Of a stretch of DNA of 64,000 nucleotides, positions 49,149-60,895 are shown piece by piece; the stretch's first letter is position 1; every line of letters begins with the position of its first letter. A model generated the notes under the pieces. It worked only from the letters and a program-made list of their open reading frames with translations, searched no databases and was not told where the DNA came from. A program made the translations under genes and the position numbers. The DNA comes from Chamaecyparis obtusa (lineage: Eukaryota > Streptophyta > Pinopsida > Cupressales > Cupressaceae): assembly GCA_027943335.1 (NCBI GenBank), contig BSBK01006746.1, positions 208,854 through 272,853 on the forward strand, in the 5' to 3' direction.

Positions 49149-50187
49149 AACTACCAAGGTAAATAAAAAGTATGTCCCATACTTTAATCTCAAGAGAATT
49201 ACCTACAATCAACTTCATCTTCACCAAAGGCTTCCAATCCCTCAAGGATAAGAGAATAAATCTAAAAATCAACCATCTATGCTTCATCCATTCAAACATC
49301 ATGATCACATGAATCTCATCAATCCAATCAGCATACCATTGATCACCACAACCAATATAAAAAACAAGAGTATCCAACTCCCCAACAAGTAGATCCAAAG
49401 TCAGATCCACATCAATATGAAATCCCTCATCATCAACATCACATATCTGTAACTCATCACAAGACTCATTACTGTCAACCAGCAATTCAAGTCCACAACT
49501 AGCAAATAAGATCTACACCATAACACTGATCAAAATAAAATCAGCAACACCACCATCAAAAAGGTGTTCAACATCAAGTAACTCTTCACCAATAGCAGTT
49601 TGATCACACCCAACCAGATGCTTTGCAATCTCCATGTCAGACACAACCGACTGAACATGAAAACAAATCTTCTCACCTGCCTCAACAAGGTCAACAACAT
49701 CATTGGCAACCATAGGTATCTCAACAATAGCCACAAGTTGCTCTACAGGTTTCATGTCAGACTCCACCAACTGAGCATCAAAACTAATTTCTTCACCACT
49801 AGAAATCTCATTGCACACAACAAGATACTCTACATCATCGACAACCATAGGTATCTCAACAATAGCCACAAGTTGCTCTGCAGGTTTTACATCAGACTCC
49901 ACCAACTAAGAATCAAAACCAATCTCTTCACCACTAGAAATCTCATTCTGCACAACAAGATACTCTACAAGTTCCATGCCAGATCCATCTATCTGCTCAT
50001 GCGAACCAATAGACATTTCATCAACTATAGCCAAGTCATCAAGGACTTCCACAAGCTGTCGTCATCTCTTCACAACCTTCTTCTTTATAGTCCACCTTCT
50101 TAATTCCTCTTGTATGTCTTGCACTTTTTTCTTCAAAGCTCTAAATTCCTCTGCAATCGTACTAAGGTCCAATCCTCTTGGAGACAT
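49141..50187 (-). pseudogene. Repeat-protein ORF of element D
   Basis: A 349-codon frame from ATG at 50187 (MSPRGLDLSTIAEEFRALKK), broken by three stops (near 50063, 49908 and 49512) that look like simple substitutions. The N-terminus is a charged helix (KKVQDIQEEL). The middle has acidic repeats of exactly 45 residues (VESDVKPAEQLVAIVEIPMV and VESDMKPVEQLVAIVEIPMV) plus a partial third. The C-terminus is hydrophobic and Trp-rich (CGDQWYADWIDEIHV, LSLRDWKPLVKMKLI, VWDILFIYLGSLM). The stop codon lies inside the 3' LTR. It is not Gag, protease or any pol domain that I recognise. It lies directly after the PBS, where gag would be. Function unknown. Confidence 0.6.
49705..49975. repeat. 135-bp tandem repeat inside element D
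   Basis: CATAGGTATCTCAACAATAG begins at 49711 and again at 49846, exactly 135 bp apart. It corresponds to the 45-residue protein repeat; the third unit is partial. Confidence 0.85.
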
Positions 50188-50280
50188 CCTTCAAGATCTT
50201 CGAAAACCCAAGGCAAAAAATCACCAACAAGGTCCTAGTGAAAATAGCCTCAACTCAATTTGCACACTCAAGATCTTCAA

Positions 50281-50292
50281 GCTCTGATACCA
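50281..50292 (-). other. Primer-binding site of element D
   Basis: Minus-strand TGGTATCAGAGC, two bases from the 5' LTR; plant initiator-tRNA-Met type. Confidence 0.9.
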
Positions 50293-50294
50293 CT

Positions 50295-51397
50295 TGACAT
50301 AGGTCAAAGATGGAGGATCCAATAATGGATGGTCCAAACCTACACTACCAATTATAACAATAACAAGCACAATGAAATACAAAAAGATAATGATTCAAAA
50401 GAGAATTTCATTTAACATGCTTGACTGTAAGGCCTTCTGGGTTTCGGCCTATTACAATGAAATAAAAAAGTGTTAGCAAGATCTTGCAAGATCCAAGGAA
50501 CCACCAACTAGTTCAGATATGCAACAGGCAGCCTCTGATAGGAACAGGTCTAAACTTGTACTCACACTTCCAAGCAACCCTTTGTTGTCCTAAGCCCGCA
50601 AGCCACTAGTTCTGCTACCAACTCCCAGATTTGAAAATATTATTCTAATCTACTCTTCCTAATGATCTAAGGATCATCTACTAATCCACTTTCTTACCAC
50701 CAAACATCTACCAAAGCTCTCAATATATAGCTAGCTAAGCCACAAGTCGGCTAGTCAAGCTTTAATTACAATATAGGTCTAGACCAATAAAAGAAACCAA
50801 AAATAATGCAAGAATGATAAGAAATTAATGTGCCTTATGATTTAGGTCCACACATAACCCAAAAAAATTCCTTTAAGGATGCAAGGCCCCATTTGATCAC
50901 ACGGAACCGTGCAAGAAGAAACACTCCACATTTTGCATGAAAAATGCCAGAAAATAGGTCCCCAAGAAAAACGGTCATAAATTTTTACTCATAATGAATT
51001 AGGACATGCATCTTTGGGAAAAGATATTAATTTAGGTCCTCTCAAATTAACTAAGGGTGTATAGGCTGAATCATTAAGGATCATGGGTTCCACATCCCGC
51101 AATCAGCTCCAAAAATGCAGGAAAATACTGTTCCGACGACAAGGAAAACAACTGTAACTTTGAGACTGTCCATCCAATTTCTCTCAAACCATGCCACCTA
51201 AAGAGCTACGACCTTAGACATATATTCCACATACATAAAGAAACAAACTACTTCTAGTGCACATTCCAAATATTTCCATAGATCATCGCAACACAGAAAC
51301 TCAGAAAGCTGCCCAAAAAAAACTATTGCATCCCTCTACTAGGGAATTCCTCCAAGACAAAGAAAGATCTTCAGCAACTCAAAATGCTCCTGCATCA
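50295..51397 (-). repeat. 5' LTR of element D
   Basis: 1103 bp, TGACATAGG ... TGCATCA on the plus strand. Pairs with 48046-49148. Confidence 0.92.
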
Positions 51398-52230
51398 CAT
51401 TCAATCCTCTTAGAAAAATCAGCTTCTATGAATCCTCCTACAATTCATGTTGAGGGTTCTTTTGTAAATTAAATTAGAAGCATGATATGTAGACCTCTAA
51501 TGTCTCATCTTCCCTTTGTGACATTCAAAAAATGTCATCTCCTTTTGAATCACCCCCCTTGCAGTATTCCTTATACTTCCTTAGAAAAAAATCTCTCATT
51601 CCAACCCAATTAGCTACTGCATTTTCTCCTAAGCCCATGAACCATTTGAGAGTTGACTCCTTCAATGTTGCTGGAAACAACTTAAGCTTATGATTGTTAG
51701 TATTATAGTTAAAACTTTGACATAGTATGTCAAACTTGAACAAAAAGGTGCCAGGATCCTTTGTAATAAGGCAATAGAACTTTGGTAGTGCTGAAGTAGG
51801 TATGTTCTTGAGGTTAGGATTGTTGATAAGACTTGGAATAGGAAATGAAAATGTAGGAGCTGCCATTACTGGAGGTGTTGGATATTGAAACTATGGCTGG
51901 AAAGTATTGTTGGCTAGAAGGTTTTGGACAACAGGTGGTCATGGAGTAGGATTATTATGGAAAATGGCTAATATTTCTGCAAAACAACAGAGGTCAAATG
52001 TTTCATGAGTTTCTTCTTCTGTTAAAGATGATGTAGTAAACTTAGGACTTGCATCGAGAAATGGTAATTCAAGTTCTTCAAATTCTTGTTTCAGTTTAAC
52101 AGGTTCTTTTGGAAGAAATCTACCATGAACATCTCACCTTCTTCGATGCATGCAAGTAAGTTGATGACTTGTGAAGCAAGCTCACAACTACTTTGTATTG
52201 ACTAAAAATAGGAAACTAATCTATAAAATA
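51398..52230 (-). pseudogene. gag N-terminal and capsid part of element C
   Basis: From the PBS side: a leader with stops, then PTFSFPIPSLINNPN and the capsid core ALPKFYCLITKDPGTFLFKF, DILCQSFNYNTNNHKLKLFP and STLKWFMGLGENAVANWVGM, then DFFLRKYKEYC. This is the retrotransposon Gag capsid domain in Athila form. It continues through EDETLEVYISCF, FNLQKNPQHEL and FLRGLN up to the element D junction at 51397, after which 48045 carries on. Stops lie near 51524 and in the leader. The protein would form the particle shell. Confidence 0.84.
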
Positions 52231-52262
52231 AATGACTCATTAAGGTTCCTAGTTTGACACCA

Positions 52263-52280
52263 TCCTCGGAAATGGCGCCA
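52263..52280 (-). other. Primer-binding site of element C
   Basis: Minus-strand TGGCGCCATTTCCGAGGA, four bases from the 5' LTR. Similar to Athila/Tat PBSs. Confidence 0.82.
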
Positions 52281-52284
52281 AAAA

Positions 52285-53499
52285 TGAACAGTCTCACAAT
52301 AGGTAATAATAATCATGTCATTGTCTCTCTTAGGATTGATATACTCATACTAAGGATTTCTTTTCCCATCATGAAATGCATTTAGATTGTCAACCCAGTG
52401 ACGTAGACTTGAAATGGGACAACACAATTTGTGCACTAAGTTCCTCTAGGAGTCATAACACCTATGCTGTAGGAAGATAAAATACATGGAAGGAATCTAT
52501 GCTATTGTTGTAGGAAATTAAACGCACTCGACAACTTAATGCAATTACTACAGAAAGCTTGTGAAATGAATCTAAGTCTATCTAACAATGCAAAACATTC
52601 ACTATGTCTATCTCTGCAAGTGCTGCAGGAACATTCACAGTAGTAATGCTGTAGGAGTAAAATAGTAACTCTACTTGAAAGCAGGGAAAGTGTAGGAAGA
52701 AAATCTATTCTAAATTAATCTAATCCACCTCCCAAGTGGGCCCCCTTGGCTAGCTTCTGCTAACACTAACACAAAAAATAATCCAAAAGCACTCTTCCAT
52801 TAAATTCTTCTTAATTGGTTACATAAAAATTGAACAACTCATGAAGAACATAAAAGAGAAACTTCTGCTATATTGAATACATCATTCTATATTTTCTCAT
52901 TAGCTAACTAAGTCAATCAAATCCCTTTATAAAGAGGATTGACGCTTATTGAAAACATAACATAAAAGTATGAATAAACTTCTCCAAATAAGGAGGCGGT
53001 AAAACAACCATGACATATTACAATTACCGTGGATAACATAATAATAACTTTGAGGGTATATAGTAAGACTTATTTCCTATATTCTCTAGAACAACAACTC
53101 ATTTCTAGGTGTGACATATCCTTCAGAACTGTGCTGGATTCTTCTGTCATGACTGGTCTTCTAATGCTCCTTTAATGCGGTTGCACCACTCTTTGTACTG
53201 CTCCTTGTTTACTTGAAAGGTTAGTAACATTCGGTACACATATGCAAGTCAACACTTCAACTCCTACTCAAATGTTAGAACATAGCTTAAAATAACTATA
53301 TGAAGTACTGCATTATATTTATAATAGTCAGCAAAACATGTCATTGAAGCTATCCATAGGCTTTGTGGCTTTAGTTGTACTTAGCATAAGTTCACATAGG
53401 TATAAGTCATAAATGTTTTAGAAATGTCTAACATAGCATAAAGAGTGTCAACAAAGTATGAATATTATAACAAAATTGAGACAATAATTTGTCTCATCA
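52285..53499 (-). repeat. 5' LTR of element C
   Basis: 1215 bp, TGAACAGTCTCAC ... GTCTCATCA on the plus strand, followed by target duplication ATGAT. Pairs with 38743-39956. Confidence 0.93.
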
Positions 53500-56400
53500 A
53501 TGATCTTTTGGCTTCTATTTATACAAACTAGTACTTAAATCTATCAAAACATAGCCTTTGTATACATGTTATCTTCTTTTTTATGTTTAATCTATTGCCT
53601 AATATATTTGTCCTCTCATTGTAACATCAACTTAAAAGATAAAATAAAATAAAATGTTGCTATGATTTTTTCAATTCCCATTTCTTTGATGTATACAAAG
53701 AATCCTAATTAAAATATATGTTATACTAATGATACTTTTACCATGGAAATCACAATCTGTATAAGTTTCGACATGAACCTTTCTTGATAAATATGCAAAT
53801 CTCATACATGTCAATTCAAGCATGTACACATAATTCCCAATACATGGTTGCTTTATTTCAATTAAGGTATATGAATAAAATAAAATAATTTATACCTATC
53901 ACTATTTTATCACTTAATGCAAACACCTCCTATAGCCTCCACGAAAACTCACCATGATTTTATGCATTTCTAAGCTCTGATATTTAGAAAATTTTATTGT
54001 CATCCATTGTTAAAAATAATTGACACGATATTAACACCTTTTACCTATATGTTCCATTAAATTGGTATTTGTTAATAGCTACTAACACTTGTACAATGTG
54101 AACAATTTCATATGTCATTAGCACTACCTGTGTTGAATTTGATAAATACATTACATTGTATCTGCATCTAAAGGAATTTTCTATGCTTGAATGGTTCATC
54201 TTCCTCTCAAACAAATGTAGCACGATCTTTTTAATAACATTTATATTCCTTATATCTTTGTACTTTGTTATTTATTACAAACTAGTAATGTTTCCTTTGA
54301 TGGTATTGTCCATCATATAAATTAGCATTTATGCATAATGATCTTGTCTTTTTAATTTCATACATAGGTATTTTTTCTTATGTTGTCCTAGATTCAATAT
54401 TTTGTCTTGATTTTCCTTGAGATAGCTAACCAAAAGGTTCCATTCTATGATAAAATGTACCTTTAATAGTATATTTCCTCCATCTAGATTTGCAATGTGA
54501 TCAATCCTAAACTAAAAGGTTTTATACCTAGAAGCTATGTCCCTTTAATAGTTTTAACATGAATGCACCCATATGACTACACACAAAACAAACTTGTTAA
54601 CTAAAATATGTGATTCAAAAGTGATAGGAAATTCTCAAGAATCTCATTGAAATAAATTAAAGTGAGACAAAAATTATAAGCCTGTAAGTGTTACCTGTCA
54701 GCTACAAGTTTAGGAGGTCATGGGAACTCCAGCTCATAAAGAGCTCATCATTTGCATTCTCAATAGTCATTCTATCCAACAAATTGGACATCCTTATTTT
54801 AATATTTTTTTAAAAAAAAACCAAGATTGTCAGAATTTTGATGGCTTGGCTATAATTATGATGACCCTTTGCAATGGGGATGCTATACTCTCAATGGGAT
54901 AACTGTCGGAAATGATACTGGATAAATGTCATAATTCTGACAAGAATGCTAAAATTTCAATGACCTTTTTTGATGGGGATGCTATACTCCCGATGGGATA
55001 ACTGTAAAAAATGATAATGGATAAATGTCAGAATTCAGATGGGAAGGTTATAATTTTGACACCAAATTGTGACAGGGATGCTATACTCCCAACCAAATAA
55101 CTGTCATAAATGATAATGGATACCTGTCAGAATTCTGACGGTAATGCTATAATTGTGACGATGTTCCAAGTGGTAATGCTATAATACTATAATGTCTTTA
55201 TATGTTGCTAATTTTGACAGTTTTGTCCAACAAAATTACGGTGGTGAACACCTCCATTGTAATTTCTGATGAAACAACTCCGACTTTTCCTTGTGTTGAA
55301 CATTCGATGAATAGTTGTCAAAATTTGGCCTTAAATGTACTAGTGATTTCGAGCGAAGGAAAAATAACAAAAAGAATGGAAAGAAGAAAGTGGTAGCTTT
55401 AGTAACTGCATATGAACTCTAATAAAATGGAGGATGATTTTAGAGTCATAGGTTGTATGGTTAGCCCAACCTTGCACAATGTGTGGCATATAATTAGTGG
55501 GGTGTCATTTCATATGACAAGAGTTAGAGAGTACTTCTCTAGTTATAAGGAGAAGGAAACTAGAATCCAAATTTTAATGGGGAACATGTCCAAACTCAAC
55601 TCAGTTGGGAAAGGGAGTGTTTAATTTCAAGGGAGAATGGAAAAATGATTCCCCTTCATGATGTGTTGCATGTGCCAGGATTGGGTATGAATATGATTTT
55701 TGTATATGTCCTTTAGGATAAAGGGTACAATGTATGCTTTAGAGGGGCACATATGTTGATCAAGCATAAGGATTAGAAATCACCTATAGCTATTGGATTT
55801 AGGAGCAGTCACCTTTATAGGTTCCACTTCGATACTCCTAAGGCACTCATGAGGAGTAGTAATCCTAGAGATCGAGGAGAGATATGGCATAGGAGGATGT
55901 GACATATAAATCATGAAGCACTTAAATTTCATTATGAGATAGTGACAGGTGTTCTAGAGGTGAGCACAAAGCATGATGATGTATGTAAGGGATGTGTGCT
56001 AGGGAAGTATGCAAAAGAAAATTTTCCAAGGACCGACACTAAATCCAAGGGTGTTCTTGATCGAGTACATTCAGATATATGTGGACCAATTTCTATGAAG
56101 TCTCTCAGAGGATACAAGTACTATGTTAGTTTTATTGATGATTTCTCTAGGAAGACCTAGATCTAATTTAAGACCAAGGATGAGGTTTTTAGTTGTTTCC
56201 AATATTTCAAGGCTCCCATGGAGAACTCGATAGGAAGGAAGATAAAGGTTCTTAGGTTAGAAAATGGAGGACAAAACAAAGGGAATGAGCTCCAAGAGTT
56301 CTTTACCAAGGAAGGAATCAAGAGAGAGTGGAATATTCCTTATAACTCTCAATAGAACGGGGTTTCTAAGAGGAAGAAGAATTCTATATCAAAAGCAACA

Positions 56401-57674
56401 AGGGATATGCTACATGACTAGGACATGCAACATTACTTATGTGTAGAGGCATATAGCATGATAGTATACATAGAAAATAGACTTTTACATAAGGTACTAG
56501 GAAGATGACACTTAAAGAAGCTTTCATAGGGAAGAAGCTGGATGTAAGTCACTTCAAGATATTTGGGAGTTTGGCACATTGTCACATTCCAAGGGACTCT
56601 CATACCAAGTTAGATCAAACTACAGAGAGTGGGTACCTTGTGGGAAACAATGAGAACTCAAAGGAATATTGGATATTTATTTCAGGGACCAAGAGGATTA
56701 TAGTCAAACGTGATCTGTCAAATTCATGGAGGACAAGGAATTTACGAGGTCCAAATATTTTCCAGCAGATGACTAGAGTAAGAAGCCAACTGAATCTTCA
56801 TGGATCACTCAACCTAATTAGGGGAAACAAAGTGCAAGTACAATTACTAGTACAAGCTCAAGCTCAAGTGTTGATAGTTTGAAAAATATGAAGCAACATG
56901 TGCAATAAGTCCAAGAGATGCATCATGAAGGCATGAAGGTTGACATTTCATGATCTATAGTTGGCAATAGGAACTGTGAGGTTCAAAAAACATATAGGGA
57001 TACTCAAGAATGTGTGGGAGCTCCTAGGACAAGTACAAGAAAAGGGAGACAACTAGCCAAGTTTAATTACTATGTGGTATTAGTTAGTTAGTTGGTAGAT
57101 AGCGAACCTTCTAGCTATCAGGAGGCTGCAAAGCATCATGTGTGGCAAGATGTGATGGTTGAGGAATATACCTTAATAATGAAAAATAGTGCGTGGGAGG
57201 TTGTGCCTAGATCAATAGATAGAATTATGGTTGGATCATGATGGATCTTTAAGATCAAACATTTTTATGATGGTAGCATCCAGAAATACAAGGAAAGGTT
57301 CTTGGAAAAGGGGTTCTCTCTGAAGGAGGGAATAAACTATGAGGAGACATTTTCTCCAATGGCTAGGTTTACTTCTATATGAGCTATGATCTCATTTGTA
57401 GCACAAATGGGATAAAAAATCTATCAAATGGCTGCCAAGACAACATTCCTTAATGACGAGTTGAAAGAGGAGGTGTACATATAAAAAAAATGAAGGATTT
57501 GTAGCACACAAAAGAGACACCCACATGCGTAGATTGAAGAGAGATTTGTACGGACTCAAGAAGGCTCCTAGAGCATGGTATGAGTGCATTGGTACATACT
57601 TGCAGGAAATGGACTTTGTAAAGAGTGAGGCAGATGCTAACTTTTGCTACTTAGTGGTTGGGGGTGAGGTTCTC
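53500..57674 (+). repeat. Backbone duplication copy 2, segment b
   Basis: Continues copy 2 after element C. Matches about 8160-8712, then (from 54124) 25856 onward. The 60 bp at 54064-54123 show what was deleted in copy 1 when its Tat element lost its left end. Confidence 0.87.
54830..55150 (+). repeat. 99-bp minisatellite, copy 2
   Basis: Phrase GGGATAACTG recurs at 54896 and 54995 and, diverged, near 55094: the same 99-bp period as at 26580-26920. Confidence 0.85.
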
Positions 57675-58527
57675 TGATGCAGGAGCATCCTAGGTGTAAG
57701 AGCAATCTTGCATCACCCAAAAATATTTCTATTTTTGTATTTAATAAGGGCTATCTTGTGCAGAGTTGCTATTTATGGAAACTTGCTATTTTTGGTAAGT
57801 TGGTCTTACGATCTCGGAATGTCTGATTTTACATATGGAGGTTCATCTCAGTCGTATCAGCCTGCCAGAAAAGTTTCATGGCTAGATCAGGTGTAGTTTT
57901 GAAGATATTGAAGATTTTCGGTATTGGTAGCAGGGTATAGAAACTTCGAACTCAGTTTTGAAGGCTTTAGAGGCCCCAGATGAGGTTGAAAATTTGGGTG
58001 ATGGGCGCTTTGCACAAGTCAGGCTTGTAGAGCGCTTTGTGGCATTTCCAGAATGGGGTTATAATAGCCAATCGGGTCAACGGGCGATGACTTATGGTCT
58101 TCGGAAGTTGGGTCACCTGAAATGGCAGAAAATAATTTTTCTTCAAAATTTCTGTTTGGGTTTCAAAACTCATTTTGAACCGACTTTGATGTAATAAATT
58201 GTAAAATAAAATAATTCTAAGTTTGGTCAGCCCTAAGGGCTAAATTTCTAGAACCTTCTTGGGCGGTGGAAATTGCCTATATAAAGAAGGCCCGTAGTGT
58301 TGTCTAGGGCAGTTTTGGGTAGTAGATCTGGGTATTGATTCGAGGCTTTGTCCTACAGAATATTGTAAGGGAATGCCCATGTGGCTTTGCAAATTGTAAT
58401 TCTGAAAGTTTGTAATTCCGCATTTGTGGAGATAATAAGAAGCCAATTTTCTGTTCTTGCACATTATTGTTGTTGTTTCTCTATTTCTGTTATGTGCTTG
58501 TGGTATTAAGGGGAGCACCCTTCATCA
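57675..58527 (+). mobile_element. Solo LTR (element E)
   Basis: 853 bp, TGATGCAGG ... CTTCATCA with near-inverted ends. Perfect target duplication TTCTC (57670-57674, 58528-58532), and the empty site is in copy 1 near 29455. It has a TATA box (TATATAAAG, 58278) and no interior, so it formed by LTR-LTR recombination. No related LTR is in the window. Confidence 0.93.
58278..58286 (+). promoter_or_regulatory. TATA box of solo LTR E
   Basis: TATATAAAG in GCCTATATAAAGAAGG; suggests plus orientation of the lost element. Confidence 0.55.
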
Positions 58528-60114
58528 TTCTCATTCTTATACTATATGTTGATGACTTTTTTTAACAGGTTCACTAGGGCTCATAGAGGAGTGTAAGAGG
58601 GATCTTGCATGAGAGTTTAAGATGAAGGTTTTAGAACTCATGCACTACTTTCTAGGTATGGAGGCGCAACAAATAAATGGAGAGGTTTTCTATGGACAAG
58701 GGAAATATTGCATCAAAATATTAAGGAGGTTCAGGATGGAGGATTACAGAGCCATGTCTACACCTATAATCACTAATTAGGAGAAGGTAGACAGATCTAG
58801 GGAGAAGGATGTAGATCCCACCTTATATAGGTAGTTGATTTGTTCTCTCAAGTATTTGGTCAACAAGAGGCCAAATATAGCTTTTTCAGTAAACTTTCTT
58901 AGTCAATTCATGATTGATCCAAAGAGAGTGAATTGGATAGCGACAATGCTTTTACTACGTTATTTGGGGGGTAAAATATAGTAGGAGATTAAATATGCTC
59001 GAGGTGAAGGAATCAAGTTGATAGATTATACTGACACAGATTGGATAAGGAGTACAACAAACATGAAAAGCACTTCAAGGTGCTGCTTTAGTTTGGGATC
59101 ACGATTTGTCTCTTGGTTCAGTAGGAAGTAGAAGTCCATGGTTTTTGAGTTTTGCAGAAACATACTACATAGTAGCTAGCATGGTGAGGTGTGAAGCTAT
59201 ATGACTTCAGAAGATGCTAGTGACCTTCTTTGGCTAGAGGGTTGATATTACAGTGATACACTACGACATTCAAAGTTGTATTACATTATCTGAGAATCTA
59301 GTGTTTCATAATAGGTCTAGGCATATAGATATCAGGTATCACTTCATCAGAGATTGTGTACAGTGGGGGATTGTTCAACTATACTATATACTTATGAAGC
59401 AACAGGTAGCAAACATTTTGACTAAGGCATTGGGGAAGGTGAAATTCATCTTCTTCAAAAATATGTTAGGTGTTATGCAAAACAACTTCCTCGCTATGAG
59501 GGAGTGTTAGTTTCGGTAGCTTAGAAGTTGTTTCTCTATCTACATGTATTAGTAAATATTTTTTTTGGAGTTATTTGTTAGAGTCTAAACAAATATTTAT
59601 TAATTAATGGATTTTTTTACAGACTTCTAGCAACTAATTAGTTAGGGTTTGTTAGGGTCTAATGTATCTCATTCATTGATTTAGATTAAATCTCGGTCAT
59701 TGGTTTTCAAACAAGAGTAGTATAAAAGGGGGTTATTAGACATTTGGAGAAGAGAGTTGATAAACATTTGTAGTGTTAGGAAATGAAATTTACAGTATTA
59801 GAGAATAAGTTTTGCACTAATAGAAAGGGCACGGTGATAGCATTGGAGACAACAGTGGTAGAATCTTAGCGGGAGAAATTGGGAGAAGAATTTCTGGAGG
59901 AGATTGGTGGAGCTTGCCACTAAGAGGCAAACAATTTTATGTATCTCTCGATTTACTGAAGTTTTTAATATAATTCCCCATTTGCAGTCCTCGTTTTCAC
60001 TTCGGAGTTTCTAGGGACAATAGAAGAAAATGAGGTATTCTGGCGTTAAAACACGGCAAAGAAATTAAAAGTTTGAAATCTTCGAAATAGCTGAAAGTCA
60101 CGGCGATGAACTTT
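58528..60114 (+). repeat. Backbone duplication copy 2, segment c
   Basis: Matches about 29456-31495. Contains RT end, RNase H and 3' LTR of the copia relic. Lacks about 430 bp of copy 1, joined as GGGACAAT|AGAAGAAAATG. The match ends at GATGAACTTT. Confidence 0.87.
59505..60114 (+). repeat. 3' LTR of the copia relic, copy 2
   Basis: Begins TGTTAG after the purine-rich GAGGGAG. TATA box at 59719-59728. Right end not defined; internally deleted relative to copy 1. Confidence 0.65.
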
Positions 60115-60340
60115 ATATATGCTCTTCTCCATTAACAAATAATAACAAACCTCATATCTCCTGTATTTCGTTGAGGCTGGGATTGGCCGACACTCGACCA
60201 TTCTTCAATCAGACTGTCGTCTCCTCGGTAATTTTGTCATTCTCTTTAAATTTGTAATTTCTTAAGCATTTAAAGGTTATTATTGATACCATTTTGATGA
60301 TTGGCAGATTCTGATAACAGCGATCCACAATGCAGAGGTA
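60115..60340 (+). other. Possible exon-intron fragment of a host gene
   Basis: GC-richer than its surroundings. TCCTCG|GTAATTTTGTC near 60219 looks like a donor, TGATGATTGGCAG near 60307 an acceptor, and ATGCAGAG|GTACAAAA near 60337 a second donor, giving an intron of about 87 bp and a 30-bp exon. No product is recognised. Chance matches are quite possible. Confidence 0.22.
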
Positions 60341-60806
60341 CAAAATATCTTTTAAACAAAGATGTATGATTGGCCCGCTGTTTTCCGAGTGCACGTTTTT
60401 TGTAATCAATTTATATTATAAAAGTGCACATGGAATTCCATATTATTGAAGTTTTAAAGGGGATTTATTGGTTGCATTGATGATTAAACAGACTGAAAGA
60501 GAAGCACATAATATGTAGAAGATTACAGTCAGCCTATGGGTTATAAGGGGCCGAATGGACATTCGAAATTTTCCATTTGTTATATTCTGGATTAGAATCT
60601 TATTCGCCTTTTAGATAAAGGATTTATATTGTATATATTGAATTATTTTAGTTAAAAGAATAATTTATATTGTATATATGGTGGGAAGGCTACATATTTT
60701 TAGATTATGGTAATTAGTTACATTGATTTGTGAGGTTTTTAAAACGGTCATATAATTTTAGACAAAGAAGAGTAAAAGAAAGTGAGAGTTTTAAGACATT
60801 GTGAAG
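60341..60806. other. AT-rich sequence, nothing recognised
   Basis: No frame, repeat or element end seen. Confidence 0.5.

Positions 60807-60892
<86 letters not shown>
60807..60892. repeat. TA microsatellite
   Basis: About 86 bases of nearly perfect TA, broken once by TATT. Confidence 0.97.

Positions 60893-60895
<3 letters not shown>

Larger units (their letters stand above)
48046..51397 (-). mobile_element. Non-autonomous LTR retrotransposon (element D) in element C gag
   Basis: A 3.35-kb minus-strand element with two 1103-bp LTRs (48046-49148, 50295-51397), about 95% identical by eye. It has a PBS for initiator-tRNA-Met and a near-perfect target duplication CATTT/CATTC (48041-48045, 51398-51402). 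The 1.15-kb interior holds one degenerate 349-codon frame and no gag or pol. It splits the gag of element C, so it is younger than C. Confidence 0.92.
38743..53499 (-). mobile_element. Athila-like Ty3/gypsy retrotransposon (element C)
   Basis: A 14.8-kb minus-strand element with LTRs of 1214 and 1215 bp and a perfect target duplication ATGAT (38738-38742, 53500-53504). The PBS contains TGGCGCCATTTCCGAGG, close to the TGGCGCCGTTGCCGGGG-type site common in Athila and Tat. Minus-strand order: gag, protease (D-to-Y active site), RT with YMDDF, RNase H, integrase, then a further same-strand ORF in the env position. The gag is split by element D. LTRs differ by roughly 9-10% in the parts I compared, so C is older than D and A. 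Confidence 0.94.
55405..59504 (+). pseudogene. Copia pol relic, copy 2, split by a solo LTR
   Basis: Same domain order and the same missing Gag as 27172-30422. Protease remnant WHIISGVSFHM. Zinc module CKGCVLGKYAKENF. Integrase SDICGPISMKSLRGYKYY then FIDDFSRKT. RT part 1: EETFSPMARFTS and RDLYGLKKAPRAWYECI. RT then breaks at 57674 and resumes at 58533 with ILILYVDDFF, which keeps the YVDD that copy 1 has lost. RNase H ends with RSRHIDIRYHFIRDCVQWG and ANILTKALGKVKFIFF. It ends before the GAGGGAG|TGTTAG polypurine tract/LTR junction at 59505. Many stops and shifts. Confidence 0.87.

Noticed and set aside
49600..50103. 167-residue plus-strand open frame opposite the repeat ORF of element D
   Set aside because: Shadow of the repetitive minus-strand frame; the minus frame starts at the PBS side, spans the whole interior and shares the element's orientation.
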